From Hermetia illucens (taxonomy: Eukaryota; Arthropoda; Insecta; Diptera; Stratiomyidae), in NCBI RefSeq assembly GCF_905115235.1, contig NC_051850.1, positions 112,285,982 to 112,349,981 of the forward strand: 64,000 nucleotides of DNA. The letters run 5' to 3'. Position numbers and translations under genes: made by a program. Position 1 is the stretch's first letter; each line of letters begins with the position of its first letter. The notes under the pieces are model-generated. The model made no database searches. It saw only the letters and a list, made by a program, of their open reading frames with translations, and had not been told where the DNA came from. Positions 25,001 through 34,859 of this stretch are shown here, in pieces.

Positions 25001-28000
25001 TCAGCAAATTCAAATTAAGTTTCAGTGAAAATTCGTTACATTATTCTACCCCGACCGAAACAAATATGTTTGTCCATTTTAAGTTTTCACATTTTGTTTT
25101 TCTCTGTTTTTCAATTAGGTTTTATCATGCAGCCCTGGCATTTGAAAATTGTTCACCGAAATACCGAGCTGTATTCGCTGATCCGAAAACTTCGAAATCG
25201 TCAAGTGGATTTGACAATAAATCTCTAGCTCGAAGTGACGATTCTCTAAACAATAGCCACAAATCCCAACATGGTGACATATCAGGATTTCAGAAAATGC
25301 AATCGACAATTGGACAACCAACATCATTGGAAGTCATATGCAGCAATACTATCAATCAGGATCAGTTGTGGAGATTATTTGATATAATTCCAGGACTTGA
25401 TTATTGTCAATTAACCGGCGAAAGTATGTTTTCTTCATTCGTTCAGTTTCGGATTGTTATTGATGTGTTTTAATTATCCATTAGGTAACGGAAGAAATCA
25501 GGAAGCAACTGTAGTTTACACAAATCCGGAATCAGCGGTCTATGCAAAGTTTGTCCTTTCTACATAAATTTTTTATTCATTACTAATTCCATTTCTGTTT
25601 TCAGAGAGAAGCTCCATGGATTGGAGTATCCACCTGGTGAAAGATTGATTGTTAAGTTCGGGAGTGAAACTGAGGAGCCATCAACAAATAGTAAGAATTT
25701 ATAAATTCTTTCGGACGATTTGAAATGTACTCGTTTTTTTTTTCCAGAAAGGAAATATTCCTTTTGTAATGTGGACATACCACCACCGGCGCCGTTAGCT
25801 ACTCCAGATGCAGTATGCGTTAAACGCTGTTTCATAGTATTGCAATCGGTAAGGAGAATATTTTCCATTTTTAAGGTTTTGTGTAAAAGAAAATATTATT
25901 AGAATCGAGTCGATGTCTGTCTGTCACAGCCGATTTATTCGGAAACGGCTAGACTGATTGTCACGAAAATTGGTTAGAGCATGTGGTCTGTTATTGTCTT
26001 TACATACAAGTGGCGCCATTTTGTGTTAAGCTTAAGCGGGGGCTCCCCATATATGTGAATGGAGGGTGCAATTTTTTTTTTTCACAGAACGGGGCATGTA
26101 GGGTATCAAATGAAAAGGCCCGATTAGTACTTTTCTAAACGCGTATTCGATATCGGGTGAAACAGAGAACTATCTTTATTAAAACCAAGAAAGACTCCAT
26201 TGTGCATTGTGTTGCTAGCTGTAGAGGTTGTCCAGTGTACATGGACATTCAATAAAAGATGTGGTCTCAGTTTTAGAGCAACGCAAATAACAGCAACCAT
26301 AATTAACAAATATATAGTCGGCAGTTATGCAACTGTACTTCAATTTTTTCCTCAACAACAGACACCGGTAAGCGAGCCCATTTCCCCAGAATTTAGGGGG
26401 ACCTTCATCATATTAGCACAAACAATGGCACTATTCATGGCATCAATATAGACCATATTTCAGGAGGTGATGTGCAGGCAATAATAAATTCCACAAGTTC
26501 CATTCTCGTTCAAATGACTGGGTTTAAAATATATCATTAGAATGCAATCGGCATGAGGGGACATTGAGCTGTACAGATTTTTACGTGATCTTCGTTAATC
26601 TTCTTCTAAACCCCGGCATGGACTAACTCTGTACAATGACTCAAAAAAATGAAAGAAAATTAGTTGTTTTTTGTTTTTTAATTTTACAAAAAAGCTGCTA
26701 ATATTACGATTTTCTTCTCAGCGGGAATATTATTCTGAAGGCATCATCCCGTCGTTAAGATATCACTCAAATCTAAATTTTCCGGTTCTATAAGAATTTG
26801 GATCATGTCATTCATCTCATATTTCTTTGCCCGGCACTGTAGCACATGTGCAAATACACAACTGATTCCAACAACCTAGTAAGGATCTATTGAAAGGGTA
26901 AAAAGATTTGGTAACAGTAATATTTATGGAGAAATAAAGCTGCAAAAGCTTCGAATACATACCTCGATCTTTAGAAAGAGGCATGCTAGCTACCCTAGCT
27001 TTAGAATTTGATAACTTAAGGGGTAATACTACCTTGTGAGCAATAAATCAAGGGTCATTTTCTACGATCTATAAAGAAAACAACGAATTAATATTTTTCA
27101 GTTCCGTTTTTTTTTGTTAACGTTTATGTAAGGCTTAATGTACAACGAAAAAATATTTCTACATTATTTTAAAAGAAAATAGCGGCGCAATAGTCGATTC
27201 AATGTAGCCCCTTTTTTAGAATGGCCTTCATGGGTGAAAGTCTACAAGTCGTAATTTTTTTTCTACAGCAAAAAACCAAAAAGTTTCCTGAAGTAGACAT
27301 AAAAAACTAATGAAGTACGTACGTACGGTTTCTAGCCAATTACAAAAAATTATAGTAATATACTATTATTAACTTTATTTGAACAGATATCGGTATGAAA
27401 GGTATTTCGGAGCCCAGGCACCATATATTGGCACCCTCTTGTTTTTTTTTTAGCTTTTTGGGTTGGGTAGTTTCTGAGAATAGCTCCCTTAAAAAATGAT
27501 CACTTTCAACCCCCGCACTCCCCACCTTTCCAACAAATGTCAAAAGTAAAACCGGCTTCAGAAAGTACTGATCGAGACTTATAATTTGATACCCCACATG
27601 ACTATATTTGAGGAAAAAAAATGTTACGTCCCCCTTTTGCATGTATGGGGACCCCCTTAAATTCAACGTAAAAGGATGTAACTCACTGTATGTGTGAGCG
27701 TTCACAGTTCCCATTTTTCTACCAAATTTGGTATCAATCAATCAACCGTCTCCGAGAAAAATGCGTGTGACGAACAGACGGACAGCCAGACAGACAGTAA
27801 ACCGATTTTAATAAGATTTTGTGTTTTAAAAAGAGATACAAATTTCTAGGTTATGATTGTGTTGCAATAGTAACGACTTTCTATTCAACATACAACCAAC
27901 ATAAATAGCACTTGTAAATTCTTCTGTTCGAACCAAAATTAAAACTTTCTTTCAATTTCATTCCAGAATGTCTCACTAACAGTCTTGAAAAATGTATTCT

Positions 28001-28261
28001 CAACATTTGGTAATCTTATTGATCTCTATTTATTGCCGAATAAGAATTGCGGATATGTGAAATATGCAAATGAAGAGAGCGCACAAAAGGCGATAGATGT
28101 GTTGAATGGGGCAGAAATATGCGGTGTCAAAATAAAGGTATGGTTGCATTTTGATATTACGAGGTTACACTCCTCAAATGCTTTGTGTTATTTCAAATTA
28201 GGTACTTGAAGCGCAAGAACAAAATGCGGAAGGAAGGAAGCGAATGCGTCGTGATGATTAA
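13008..28261 (+). CDS. RBM45: RNA-binding protein 45 homologue, 8 exons, 427 aa
   Basis: Exons: 13008-13306, 13377-13574, 25119-25423, 25485-25548, 25605-25690, 25748-25848, 27967-28137, 28202-28261. All junctions are GT/AG and phases match throughout. RRM1 has LFVIHN (residues 23-28) and KGIAYVKY (61-68); RRM2 has LFLVVN (119-124) and KGFAYVKF (157-164). A degenerate third RRM follows (about 236-295: WRLFDIIPGLDYCQL, AKEKLHGLEYPPGERLIV), then a C-terminal RRM (about 343-409: RCFIVLQ, CGYVKYA). The tail GRKRMRRDD is basic, as in the vertebrate protein. The domain order and the PGLDYCQL and KLHG.EYPPG stretches identify RBM45. Vertebrate RBM45 is a mainly nuclear RNA binder linked to RNA processing and neuronal inclusions; the role here is inferred by homology. 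Introns 2 (11.5 kb) and 6 (2.1 kb) are swollen by transposons; the other five are 56-70 bp. Confidence 0.92.
13733..13965 (+). repeat. HINE-A remnant in RBM45 intron 2
   Basis: Begins with the family 5' end AAGGTTTTGTGTAAAACAAA, then jumps by deletion to the 3' body (AATCG.ACTATC.CTGATAAAGTTATAG, AAATATCAATATTACACGAA). The 3' terminal hairpin is missing. Confidence 0.6.
13966..14840. other. Unassigned part of RBM45 intron 2
   Basis: No repeat or exon recognised. A 92-codon open frame on the - strand (14499-14777) has no recognisable motif. Confidence 0.4.
14916..15020. repeat. 44-bp inverted repeat inside HINE-C
   Basis: Arms 14916-14959 and 14977-15020 are complementary with about four mismatches around a 17-base loop (core GAGATATTTAAATCGCT / AGCGATTTAAATATCTC). 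The arm sequence derives from the RTE LINE coding region (compare 39865-39905, GAGCGATTTAAATACCTGGG), so it is an inverted duplication of captured LINE sequence. Confidence 0.85.
15021..15505 (+). mobile_element. Captured RTE LINE 3' fragment (within HINE-C)
   Basis: Runs parallel to the RTE LINE at 39905-40465: 'GAAATTGCTTCACGCATTAA', 'GACAATGAACGCCGTCTTG', 'GAGAATTCACTTACCAAGAT', 'ATCACGACGAGCCGACCCCG'. It has short deletions and stops throughout. Confidence 0.85.
16457..16922. other. Unassigned part of RBM45 intron 2
   Basis: Nothing recognised; slightly GC-richer than its neighbours. Confidence 0.4.
16923..17905 (-). mobile_element. mariner transposon, near full length, decayed
   Basis: The left end (TTAGGTTGTTGCACATGAAA) is a mariner-type terminal repeat next to TA. 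On the - strand the transposase pieces run in order: QSVRDIAEKLGVHYSTV (helix-turn-helix, about 17750-17690), VTCDEKWILYDN (first Asp), VILLHDNARPHVS (second Asp), PPYSSDLSPTEYHF (third Asp, mariner D34D class) and FYETGIHALVSRWEKC. At least two frameshifts divide it. The right terminal repeat is not clear, so that edge is approximate. This is a SETMAR-like mariner lineage by motif. Confidence 0.85.
17925..18085 (+). mobile_element. Second mariner fragment, N-terminal part
   Basis: Reads SENIDEINHIVLNDRKLK and then ETVDILKN on the + strand, matching the N-terminal stretch of the mariner at 2162 (NIKKVHKIVLDERKVK). It points opposite to the mariner to its left and belongs to a different subfamily. 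Confidence 0.6.
18086..18963. other. Unassigned part of RBM45 intron 2
   Basis: Nothing recognised on either strand. Confidence 0.4.
18964..19129. mobile_element. Foldback/MITE-like element with ~57-bp inverted arms
   Basis: The left arm (ATTTGAAATAATAAAAACTT ... from 18964) and right arm (ending AAGTTTTATTATTTCAAAT at 19129) are reverse complements over about 57 bp with only a few mismatches. They share CTTGTTTTTCCTATTCGCTA. The loop of about 50 bases contains CCGATATTTCGG. No coding capacity. Confidence 0.8.
19130..19711. other. Unassigned part of RBM45 intron 2
   Basis: Nothing recognised. Confidence 0.4.
19712..20393 (-). repeat. HINE-A (Helentron/DINE-1-like), 5' hairpin lost
   Basis: Begins on the + strand with ACAAGTCGGGAAACCGGAAA, then the reversed A-subfamily body, and ends at the reversed GTCY tract (GACGGACAGACAGACAGACG). 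The terminal hairpin beyond the tract is missing. Confidence 0.85.
21364..22489 (+). repeat. HINE-B, complete, nested inside HINE-C
   Basis: Starts with the perfect hairpin AAGGTTTTGT-GTGAA-ACAAAACCTT, then (GTCT)n at 21408-21430, 'CACCCGATTTATTCGGAAAC', the long B body, and the end ACACAAAACCTTCATAC, a GAAGC/GCTTC hairpin and CCGACTTGTTT. Both flanks belong to one HINE-C copy, so the insertion is unambiguous. Confidence 0.9.
22672..23035 (-). mobile_element. Captured RTE LINE 3' fragment (within the second HINE-C)
   Basis: The reverse strand reads 'CGTGATTCACGC' and then 'AACATCGAAGTCAATGG', and 'GGATGGGGATTTAAAGACCT', matching 40255-40445 of the RTE LINE. It also carries the inverted duplication, here with an extra partial unit (22890-22985). 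Confidence 0.8.
23095..24224. other. Unassigned part of RBM45 intron 2
   Basis: No gene or repeat recognised. Contains an 18-bp perfect palindrome, GTTTTTGCCGGCAAAAAC, at 23226-23243. Confidence 0.4.
24225..24440 (+). mobile_element. LINE RT fragment with the YADD motif
   Basis: Frames read GTLKIKSDQIMTYADDINVL, preceded by a worn QGDPLAP...HM.AKHLIAKR stretch, i.e. the catalytic YADD region of a non-LTR reverse transcriptase. Only about 200 bp remain, with frameshifts. Confidence 0.6.
24441..25118. other. Unassigned 3' part of RBM45 intron 2
   Basis: No repeat recognised. It ends with the polypyrimidine tract and acceptor TTTTTCAATTAG of RBM45 exon 3. Confidence 0.45.
25873..26166 (+). repeat. 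HINE-B 5' fragment in RBM45 intron 6
   Basis: Starts AAGGTTTTGTGTAAAAGAAA, then 'GATGTCTGTCTGTCACAGCC', 'TATTCGGAAACGGCTAGACT' and the B body up to GATATCGGGTGAAACA. The rest is absent. Confidence 0.8.
26167..27326. other. Unassigned part of RBM45 intron 6
   Basis: No exon or family recognised. A TTAAGGGG at about 27018 resembles the end motif seen near 1395 and 31095, so part may be a TTAA-type transposon remnant. Confidence 0.35.
27327..27828 (-). repeat. HINE-A 5' half in RBM45 intron 6
   Basis: Reversed A-subfamily body ending with the GTCY tract (GACGGACAGCCAGACAGACA) and the remains of the terminal hairpin. The 3' end is missing. Confidence 0.8.
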
Positions 28262-29579
28262 GTAAGTATATGACGGGAAATCCTCTATTTCGTTATTTAG
28301 AAGGCGGTGTCGATTTCAAGCTTATGGTATGACATTCGTAGTTGGTAGATGTTTCAGGAATCTAATATCGAAATGAGCAAATGGATTTTTTACTTTTCTG
28401 CATTAGAATATAAAAAAGTCGGTTCCACGTGGGGATTCGTACTGATAAGTTTTGCCTTTTGCTCCAAAAGGGGTGTGTATTAATGGAGCGGAATATGTAG
28501 ATACGATACGTGCTCTATATACTTGCAACATTTGATATTAGATACCTTATTTGGTACATCTAAGTTCACTCGGAAAAACCACATAAGGTGCTGGTAATAT
28601 GTTTGCATCCTCACGCTTCGATGAAAACGAATCCGCCAAGTAATTTAAGATATCAAACTGAGGAGGTGTAGCTAACTTCTAAGGTGTACAGAACATTTTA
28701 CTCGTATTTTGGGTCATTCGCGTTATTCTAGTTAGTGACACAAAAGTGAGTAATTTATTTAGGGATAATATCAAAGAACATGTTTATCGGATAAATGAAG
28801 CAAGTTTAAATTGCGTAAGTATTTGCTTGTGCTTCATAACGATATTCCAAATAGCTGATGATTATAGGTCCTGCACTGACGGTAAGTTTACTAAATAGTA
28901 AAAGCAATACAATCGCTTATGCTAAACAAGGATAATGGTGAACATGTAAATAATATCAACGTAATGTTTTGACAGAGACACATTAACAGGAACAATATTA
29001 TTAGTTTGGAAGTAAGATGTAAAGGAATTCTAACTTACGGTTTGTTGCGGCTGGAAATATTGACCGCATAAAAATGTAATCAGTTTAGTCCTGGAATAAC
29101 TTTGGACCATTTTGCTTCTTTGCTTGGCTTGTAAATTACATCCATCAAGCAGATATCCTGCAATCAGTTACCATTTTACCCTTTTATTACCTATTCCACA
29201 GAAATGAAGACATGTTTGACGACTACTACAATATCTGACCGGTACATACGAGTATTATGATAAGATATGAAAAGACGTTACACATACATACGGACGAAAA
29301 GAATTTGTGTTTAACTGAATAAGAAACATCCACGATAATTTGCCAACGTGAGAAATGAACCGTTATCGAATCGCTACCTTTTAATTCAAACAAGAAAAAT
29401 TACGATTACGACATACATTTTATTTTTAATAACATACATGAGTCGGAAATTTTACGATTCTACGACCGCTGGACAAAAACGTACATTACGTTACGAAAAA
29501 ATCATTCGCCTGTTTGATGATGTATTTTAAAATTGTATTAAGATATTTTGTTTGTTTGGTGCAAATAAATTTTGAACTA
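28262..29579 (+). other. RBM45 3' UTR region with a possible 3'-UTR intron
   Basis: The stop TAA is followed directly by the consensus donor GTAAGT (28262-28267). A strong acceptor (polypyrimidine tract then CCACAG) ends at 29201. A poly-A signal AATAAA lies at 29574-29579. If used, the terminal exon would be 29202 to about 29600. Without the intron, the 3' UTR would be about 1.3 kb. Confidence 0.4.
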
Positions 29580-31097
29580 CCGGAACCAGTGTATTGATTT
29601 ATTTATGGTATATAAGGGACGGAGTCGAAAAACTGTCGATGAGGTGAAATAAAAAGTAAATCAACATGAAATTTCGGGAAACCGTTTTCAAAATAATGCA
29701 ATTGGACTGAGTTAAGTTTGGATTTGGCTGATCTGCAGGTTACAAATAGTTGTAGACAGATATATAAAAACGTTGTGACTATGCGTTGTAAGTTTTAATC
29801 CTTAAGTGTTTTCGAAAAATGCAAATACGTGTTTCGCGCACAACATGTGTCCTCCTTCAGTGCTGGCTTTGTACTGTTTTAATCAACATAGAAGAATATA
29901 GAAAACAAGGGAACTACATTTATAAAACCTATTTTAATCCCTGTTTTCGTGTGTGGAGATTAGCTGCCGTGACTGTGAGTTACGTTCTTTTCATTGTCTG
30001 GCCTCAAATGGAATATACCTTTACCCGGTTCAGGAAACTTGACATTTTTTTTCCGTCTCAGTATGATGGCAATTGTCCATATAATAAAGCCTGAAAATTT
30101 CAAATCGAAATAATTTGGAAGTTATGGCCTTCGAAGTCTCTGCCTCTATTGGGAAGAGAGAGTGCCGACCTTCTCATAATCTCTCAGAATCTGACTCGTT
30201 TTTGGCCGATTAATTGTTGTATTTACCGACACGATTACCTCTTTACGGCGAAGCAGAAGGATTACAGTACGGGGCGGAATAGGTGAATGGCTGTAAATCC
30301 CTACAATCATCGCTTTTTCATTTAAATGTATTTTTCTCAAAAGTGTTTTTCAAGATAACTGAAAAAGTGTTTTTTTGATCTTGCTTAAATGTTACAAGCA
30401 CCTTTGAAACACTAGTTCCAGTTGGGGTTTGGTATTTAAAGTTTTCTTTGCATTTTTTATTTATTTGAAATGCAATGAATGCATAACATTTCAAGATTAT
30501 TGTGTCAAATTGACGCAGTTATGAATATTTGAACTGTCTGTTGCTCTAGGTCTTTTAACTTTAAATCGTTTTTTAGAAGCTTCCTATTTTTGAAGTATAT
30601 GTACGCCATAATTTAAAATCTATTATATCAATCGTTTAGAAATTGTACAAGGCTTCTTCAGGTAACCATGGCAGTTTTTTTGTTTGTTTGTTTTTTTAAA
30701 TTTTTACTAATGTTAAATTTGTTTCAATTATCCGATTTTTTTTAGCAAAAATCGAGTTTTTGTCCTCCAAGTGCTACGAAAAATTGAAAAATCGGCAAAA
30801 AAATCTCTCCACGTTTACCTCGAGAAACATTTTTACCGAATGCATTTTGATTTTTGCGTTTCAAATGATTCTATCGGGCAATATCGTGTACACCGTAAAA
30901 CAATTATTACCCGAAGTACCTTCGGAGATTCACTGTCACTCGTTCAATTTTAAATTTTTTGCAATAGAAATTTCGGCAAATCTTGTTCGATTGTTTCGTT
31001 ATTATATGGAAATTGACTAAATAAGTTGGCACTACTTGCTCCTGCAAAAATCTTAAAAAAATTCAATTTTTTCACATCGAATCAACCCTACTCCCCC
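29580..31097. other. Unassigned AT-rich block, possibly a TTAA-type transposon remnant
   Basis: No domain recognised. It ends at 31097 with CTACTCCCCC followed by TTAA (31098-31101), like the right end at 1399. The inner sequence (29800-31097) has the composition and A/T runs of the noncoding part of such elements. The left end was not found. Confidence 0.3.
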
Positions 31098-31509
31098 TTA
31101 AGTCCCCTTCGGGGCCCCGGGTATGTCCGCATCATCAGTAGTTTTGTGTCTGAGTCTTTGAGAAAGGCAGGTTTCAGTATGTGACTGACTAGATTTGCCA
31201 TCGGTATTGATTCTGGACCACAAATCTGTGGATTAGTTAAGGAAGGAATTTTGTAGGGCTGTTCGGATGATCAACGTTTGATCCACGCTGAGAAAGATGT
31301 GTATGAGTTAACGTTAATGATAGACTTTGCTGTTTGGTAACGTTTATGTTATTATTCGTTGCAGAGGGCCATACCATAGACTAGAGGTACTCAAACAACT
31401 GACTTGTTTCTTACATTCTAATCTCTTAAATAGGATTGTCTGAGTAGATAGGGAAAAATACATAACACATTTTCCTAATTATTTTATTATTAGTATGGAA
31501 AATACACAA

Positions 31510-31676
31510 CCTTCTTGGAAGAAGGGTCGTTTGTGATCAGCCTTTCATCACGTGATGACTTACAACATAAGATACACAAGATAACTTTTATCTGCTGTGT
31601 TGTCGCTAACATGTGTTTCGGCATCCTTCTTGGAAGAAGGGTCGTTTGTGACCATCTTCTCATCACGTGATGACTT
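31510..31676. repeat. Direct repeat of a 52-bp double-palindrome module
   Basis: Two units (31510-31561 and 31625-31676) agree at 48 of 52 positions, 115 bp apart. Each has the hairpin CCTTCTT-GG-AAGAAGG and the perfect palindrome ATCACGTGAT, which contains an E-box (CACGTG). Confidence 0.85.
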
Positions 31677-31819
31677 GTGCATACATTTAAGGGTATTGGC
31701 TTTGTGCAGTTTCATTTTTCTGATGAACTAGTTCAAGTTTAATCGTTGCCCTGTAGCTGATTTTGACCAATATACTTCAGATAGTACGCGCTAGTTAATT
31801 AAAACTAATATTTTTATTA

Positions 31820-32303
31820 TTGTTTTGTCTTTTTTATTTACGAATGGAAACAGTATTTATTATTCGAAACATAAAACTTATCTGGCTCTGGCTGGTGTAT
31901 TCTGTTGGACCAAGAATATATTGGAAGGAATCCATCATCTCGGTCCTCGATGTCTGCTTTAGACTCCTTCCAGGAGACTGGGTGGTGACTGGGAGGACTT
32001 TCCTGCAGTCAGTGCAATGGACTTTGATGGAGGTTTGCAGATCGCTTGTGTTAAACAGTGCTCGGTAGATAAAATGACGGCCATAAAGATGTCCCTTCTG
32101 GTCACCGGTCGCGTGTCCTCCTTCGTCCCAGCAGTGAGTTTGTGTTTTGTTATGAAATTCAAACAATTAAATGCTACTAAGGGTGCATATACCTCCGGCT
32201 TAAATTCAATTTTTATAAATCGAAGTGGCGGGACTAATGCAAGTGTCATTAACAGTTAGCGCAAGTAGTGCCTTCGGCAGTTCTCAAACGAATTTATTCA
32301 AAT
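31820..32303. other. Unrecognised stretch with overlapping open frames
   Basis: Open frames of 80-110 codons exist on both strands. None shows a family motif I can name. It is slightly GC-richer than its neighbours, so it could be an exon or an old element. No function is proposed. Confidence 0.25.
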
Positions 32304-32305
32304 TA

Positions 32306-34477
32306 CACTGCAACTTGCTTGTAATGAACTCGCTTAAGATGGATTTCCGGATTTAATTGGCACTTTTCTTTGGTCCCGAAAAAATCTCTTTGAAATTGTC
32401 CAAAAATCTCCACTTAAGATGAACTCTGTTATAATGAATTAGTTTCAAACATATTTTTAAGCGCATCTGAAATTTCTTTTATTTGAAATGACGTCTCCAT
32501 AATCTTATTTCTTGCCTGGTATTTTGAACGTTCGGTTTTTACGTTAACTTTCAAGTGTGAACCAGACTGTTTTGTGAAAAGTGAAAAATGATAAGAAAGA
32601 AGACTTTAACAATCGAAGAGAAACTGAAAATAATTTCGGCTATAGAAAATAGGCAAAATCAGGCGAACATTTGTAGAGAGAAAAATTTACCAAAATCAAC
32701 AGTCGCGAAAAAAATCGAAAGTGAGTTAAATTCATGAATTGACAAGAAAATATTGAGGACATCCTTACATTTGCAAGTGGATTATAATGGCCATGAAGTG
32801 TGTTAGCGGACTTCATTCAAGACCGAAACGGTACACTACAAGGTTATAATGGGGTATAGGAGAGAATGTGGTCAACATTGCGCTCGCCCGAGATTATTAC
32901 CCTGATTTGACTCAGGTACTCATGCGCAGTTGAGTCCGACGTAAAATTACAATACAAATCTCACTGCTACCAGTGAAATTCGAACAGCGATTTTCCGTAC
33001 GATAGCCTTGTGCTCTAACCAAATGAATAGCTTGCTTTTAATGTAGTTTCAACAAAAGAGAGCCAATACAACAACTGTTAGTAGTGCTATGCTTATGTTA
33101 AAAGCAGATGAATACGGAAGGCTATAGGTGATGAATTTACTTGCAGTAGTGGCTGGGTAGATTTAAACGAGGACACAATATCGTACGTGGTCGAATTTGT
33201 GGACAAAAGCGCATCGGTTGACAATAATGTCGTACAAAATTGAAAGGAGACGATTTGGCGAAATCTATAGAAAGATTACAATCCAGAAAATATTTTTAAC
33301 GATTACGATTACGATTTAATAAACTTCTATGTTTGAAAAGTATCTGAAGGGATGGAATCTAGAGCTACTCAAACAAAAGCGCAAAATGTTATTACTGATC
33401 GATAATTGCCCACCGCATACCGATATTACGCTTTCTAACATAAAGTTGGCCTTTTTTCCTCGAAATACAACATCTGTATTGCGACCCATCGATCAGGGAG
33501 TCATTCATAGCTTCAAAGTCCATTATAGAAAAACATTATTACTTAGAATATTAGATATGCAAGATAGCACCAAAAAAGTCACCATTACTTCATTAAATGC
33601 GGTAAATGTTTTAAGCTTAGCATGGCATATCGTTTCAACTACTAATTTTCGAAATTGTTTCGGTCACGCCAGTTTAATAACAATTAGTCCATCGGATTCA
33701 AGGAATTCTGATAATTCAGACGATTTCGCCATGTGTGCAGAATTCTTCGAGTATATCGTCGTTGACAACAATGTTCTTACTACAGAAGAATTTGCTGATC
33801 AGAAAATCTCAGAATTTGTTTTGTAAGAAGGAAATCAAGAACAAATGTTGCAAACCGAACCAGATAAACCTCGAACCCTTGAAGAAGTGGTTGTTTGGAA
33901 AAATTAATGAATTTTTTTGTAGCATACCCAAAATAGTGAACATATTTTATCGGAGATAAATGAAATTGAAAACGATCTGGAAATTCAAATTTTAAATAAG
34001 CATTCAGTTCGACCGAAAATAACATTTTTTTCAAATCTATTCAAGATACTTTTCGAAAACTTTAAAACTTTATTTTCCTAACAATTATGTAGGTAATGTG
34101 ATTATTCCTAATAAATGTAATAATAATTTGATGTTTTTTTTTGCCTTTTGGTGCCGGAGTTTGGACTGTGGCTCACATCTAGTGAGTGAGGTCTTCACAT
34201 TGACGGTTGGCCTGTTCCAAGTATTAGAGTAGAATGTTTGGAACTTCTGTGCTGAAAATTGTGTTAAAAGTGTTCTTGGCAACACGAATATAATTTTCTT
34301 CAAAATCTCCGCCTTGGGTTAGTCTAGTAGTGTCATGTTTGTACGTTTTCTTCTTTTTGGATCTAAAGTTACATATACTTTGTTCAACTAAGAAATAGAA
34401 CTTCATATAATGGACACTCGGCTGTAATGAACTTAATTTGTCGGTCCCTTGAAGTCCATTAAAAGCGAGTTGCACTG
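32306..34477 (+). mobile_element. Tigger DNA transposon, both ends present, with a SINE inserted
   Basis: 2172 bp flanked by TA (32304-32305 and 34478-34479). The ends are CACTGCAACTTGCTTGTAAT and, reversed, CAGTGCAACTCGCTTTTAAT, a typical Tigger terminal repeat (worn on the left). The + strand has the CENP-B-type N terminus at 32588 (KKTLTIEEKLKIISAIE, NLPKSTVAKKI) and, from 33329, a 165-codon open frame with LLLIDNCPPHTDI (second catalytic Asp) and AFFPRNTTSVLRPIDQGVIH (third Asp). The middle holding the first Asp is lost in stops and around the SINE insertion. Dead. Confidence 0.88.
32790..33028 (-). mobile_element. tRNA-derived SINE inserted in Tigger
   Basis: The + strand shows the reversed SINE: 'GACTTCATTCAAGACCG', 'GCGCTCGCCCGAGATTATTA', 'CCCTGATTTGACTCAGGTAC', then the worn B box and GTGCTCTAACC. 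The last bases of both the head and the TTA tail are missing or altered. Confidence 0.85.
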
Positions 34478-34529
34478 TAATTACATTTAAAAATAACAGC
34501 CGAATAGGAAAAGTGCCGCCAAATTGCAA

Positions 34530-34745
34530 ATGGCGCAATCTGTCATCAGAACGAACTTTGCCGACCTGAAATCTTTATTGCACATTGAAACTGCTTGCGG
34601 ATTAGAGCTTGTCTCGTGCGCACTATGCACCCATCTTAATTGTGTTTCCCGCTTTACTCAACTGCCTATTATAATACAAGCCAGTGATGGTGAAGCTTTG
34701 TCAAAAGCCCAGGCTCAACTTACCGATGCCGTTGGCAGCATTTAA
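34530..34745 (+). CDS. Candidate small ORF, 71 aa, function unknown
   Basis: The start AAATGG lies in a good insect start context (TTGCAAATGGCG). The frame encodes 71 residues (MAQSVIRTNFADLKSLLH ... QAQLTDAVGSI) with mixed, protein-like composition. It lies in the only repeat-free strip between the Tigger right end (34477) and the LINE (34860). I do not recognise the family. It could be a single-exon small gene, a terminal exon, or a chance frame. Confidence 0.3.
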   Translation: MAQSVIRTNFADLKSLLHIETACGLELVSCALCTHLNCVSRFTQLPIIIQASDGEALSKAQAQLTDAVGSI

Positions 34746-34859
34746 AATGCGTACTTGTTATAGAGAATTGCTCTCTGAAACATTTTTGTTTTCTTTGGGG
34801 CACGAACGTGACCGTAGGGAGTCGGTTTGGTATTTGGAGCGGTATGGAATGTATTATTC

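Noticed and set aside
29202-29240. Frame NEDMFDDYYNI after a strong acceptor, as an alternative acidic C terminus of RBM45
   Set aside because: Reaching it would need a donor in phase 2 before the RBM45 stop, and none with a usable consensus exists in exon 8. A 3'-UTR exon is simpler.
29819-30094. 91-codon open frame on the + strand
   Set aside because: No motif and no splice or promoter context. The surroundings resemble decayed noncoding transposon sequence.
31820-32259. Overlapping open frames on both strands as a possible gene
   Set aside because: No recognised family, no clear start context and no consistent splice sites. Kept only as an unrecognised stretch.
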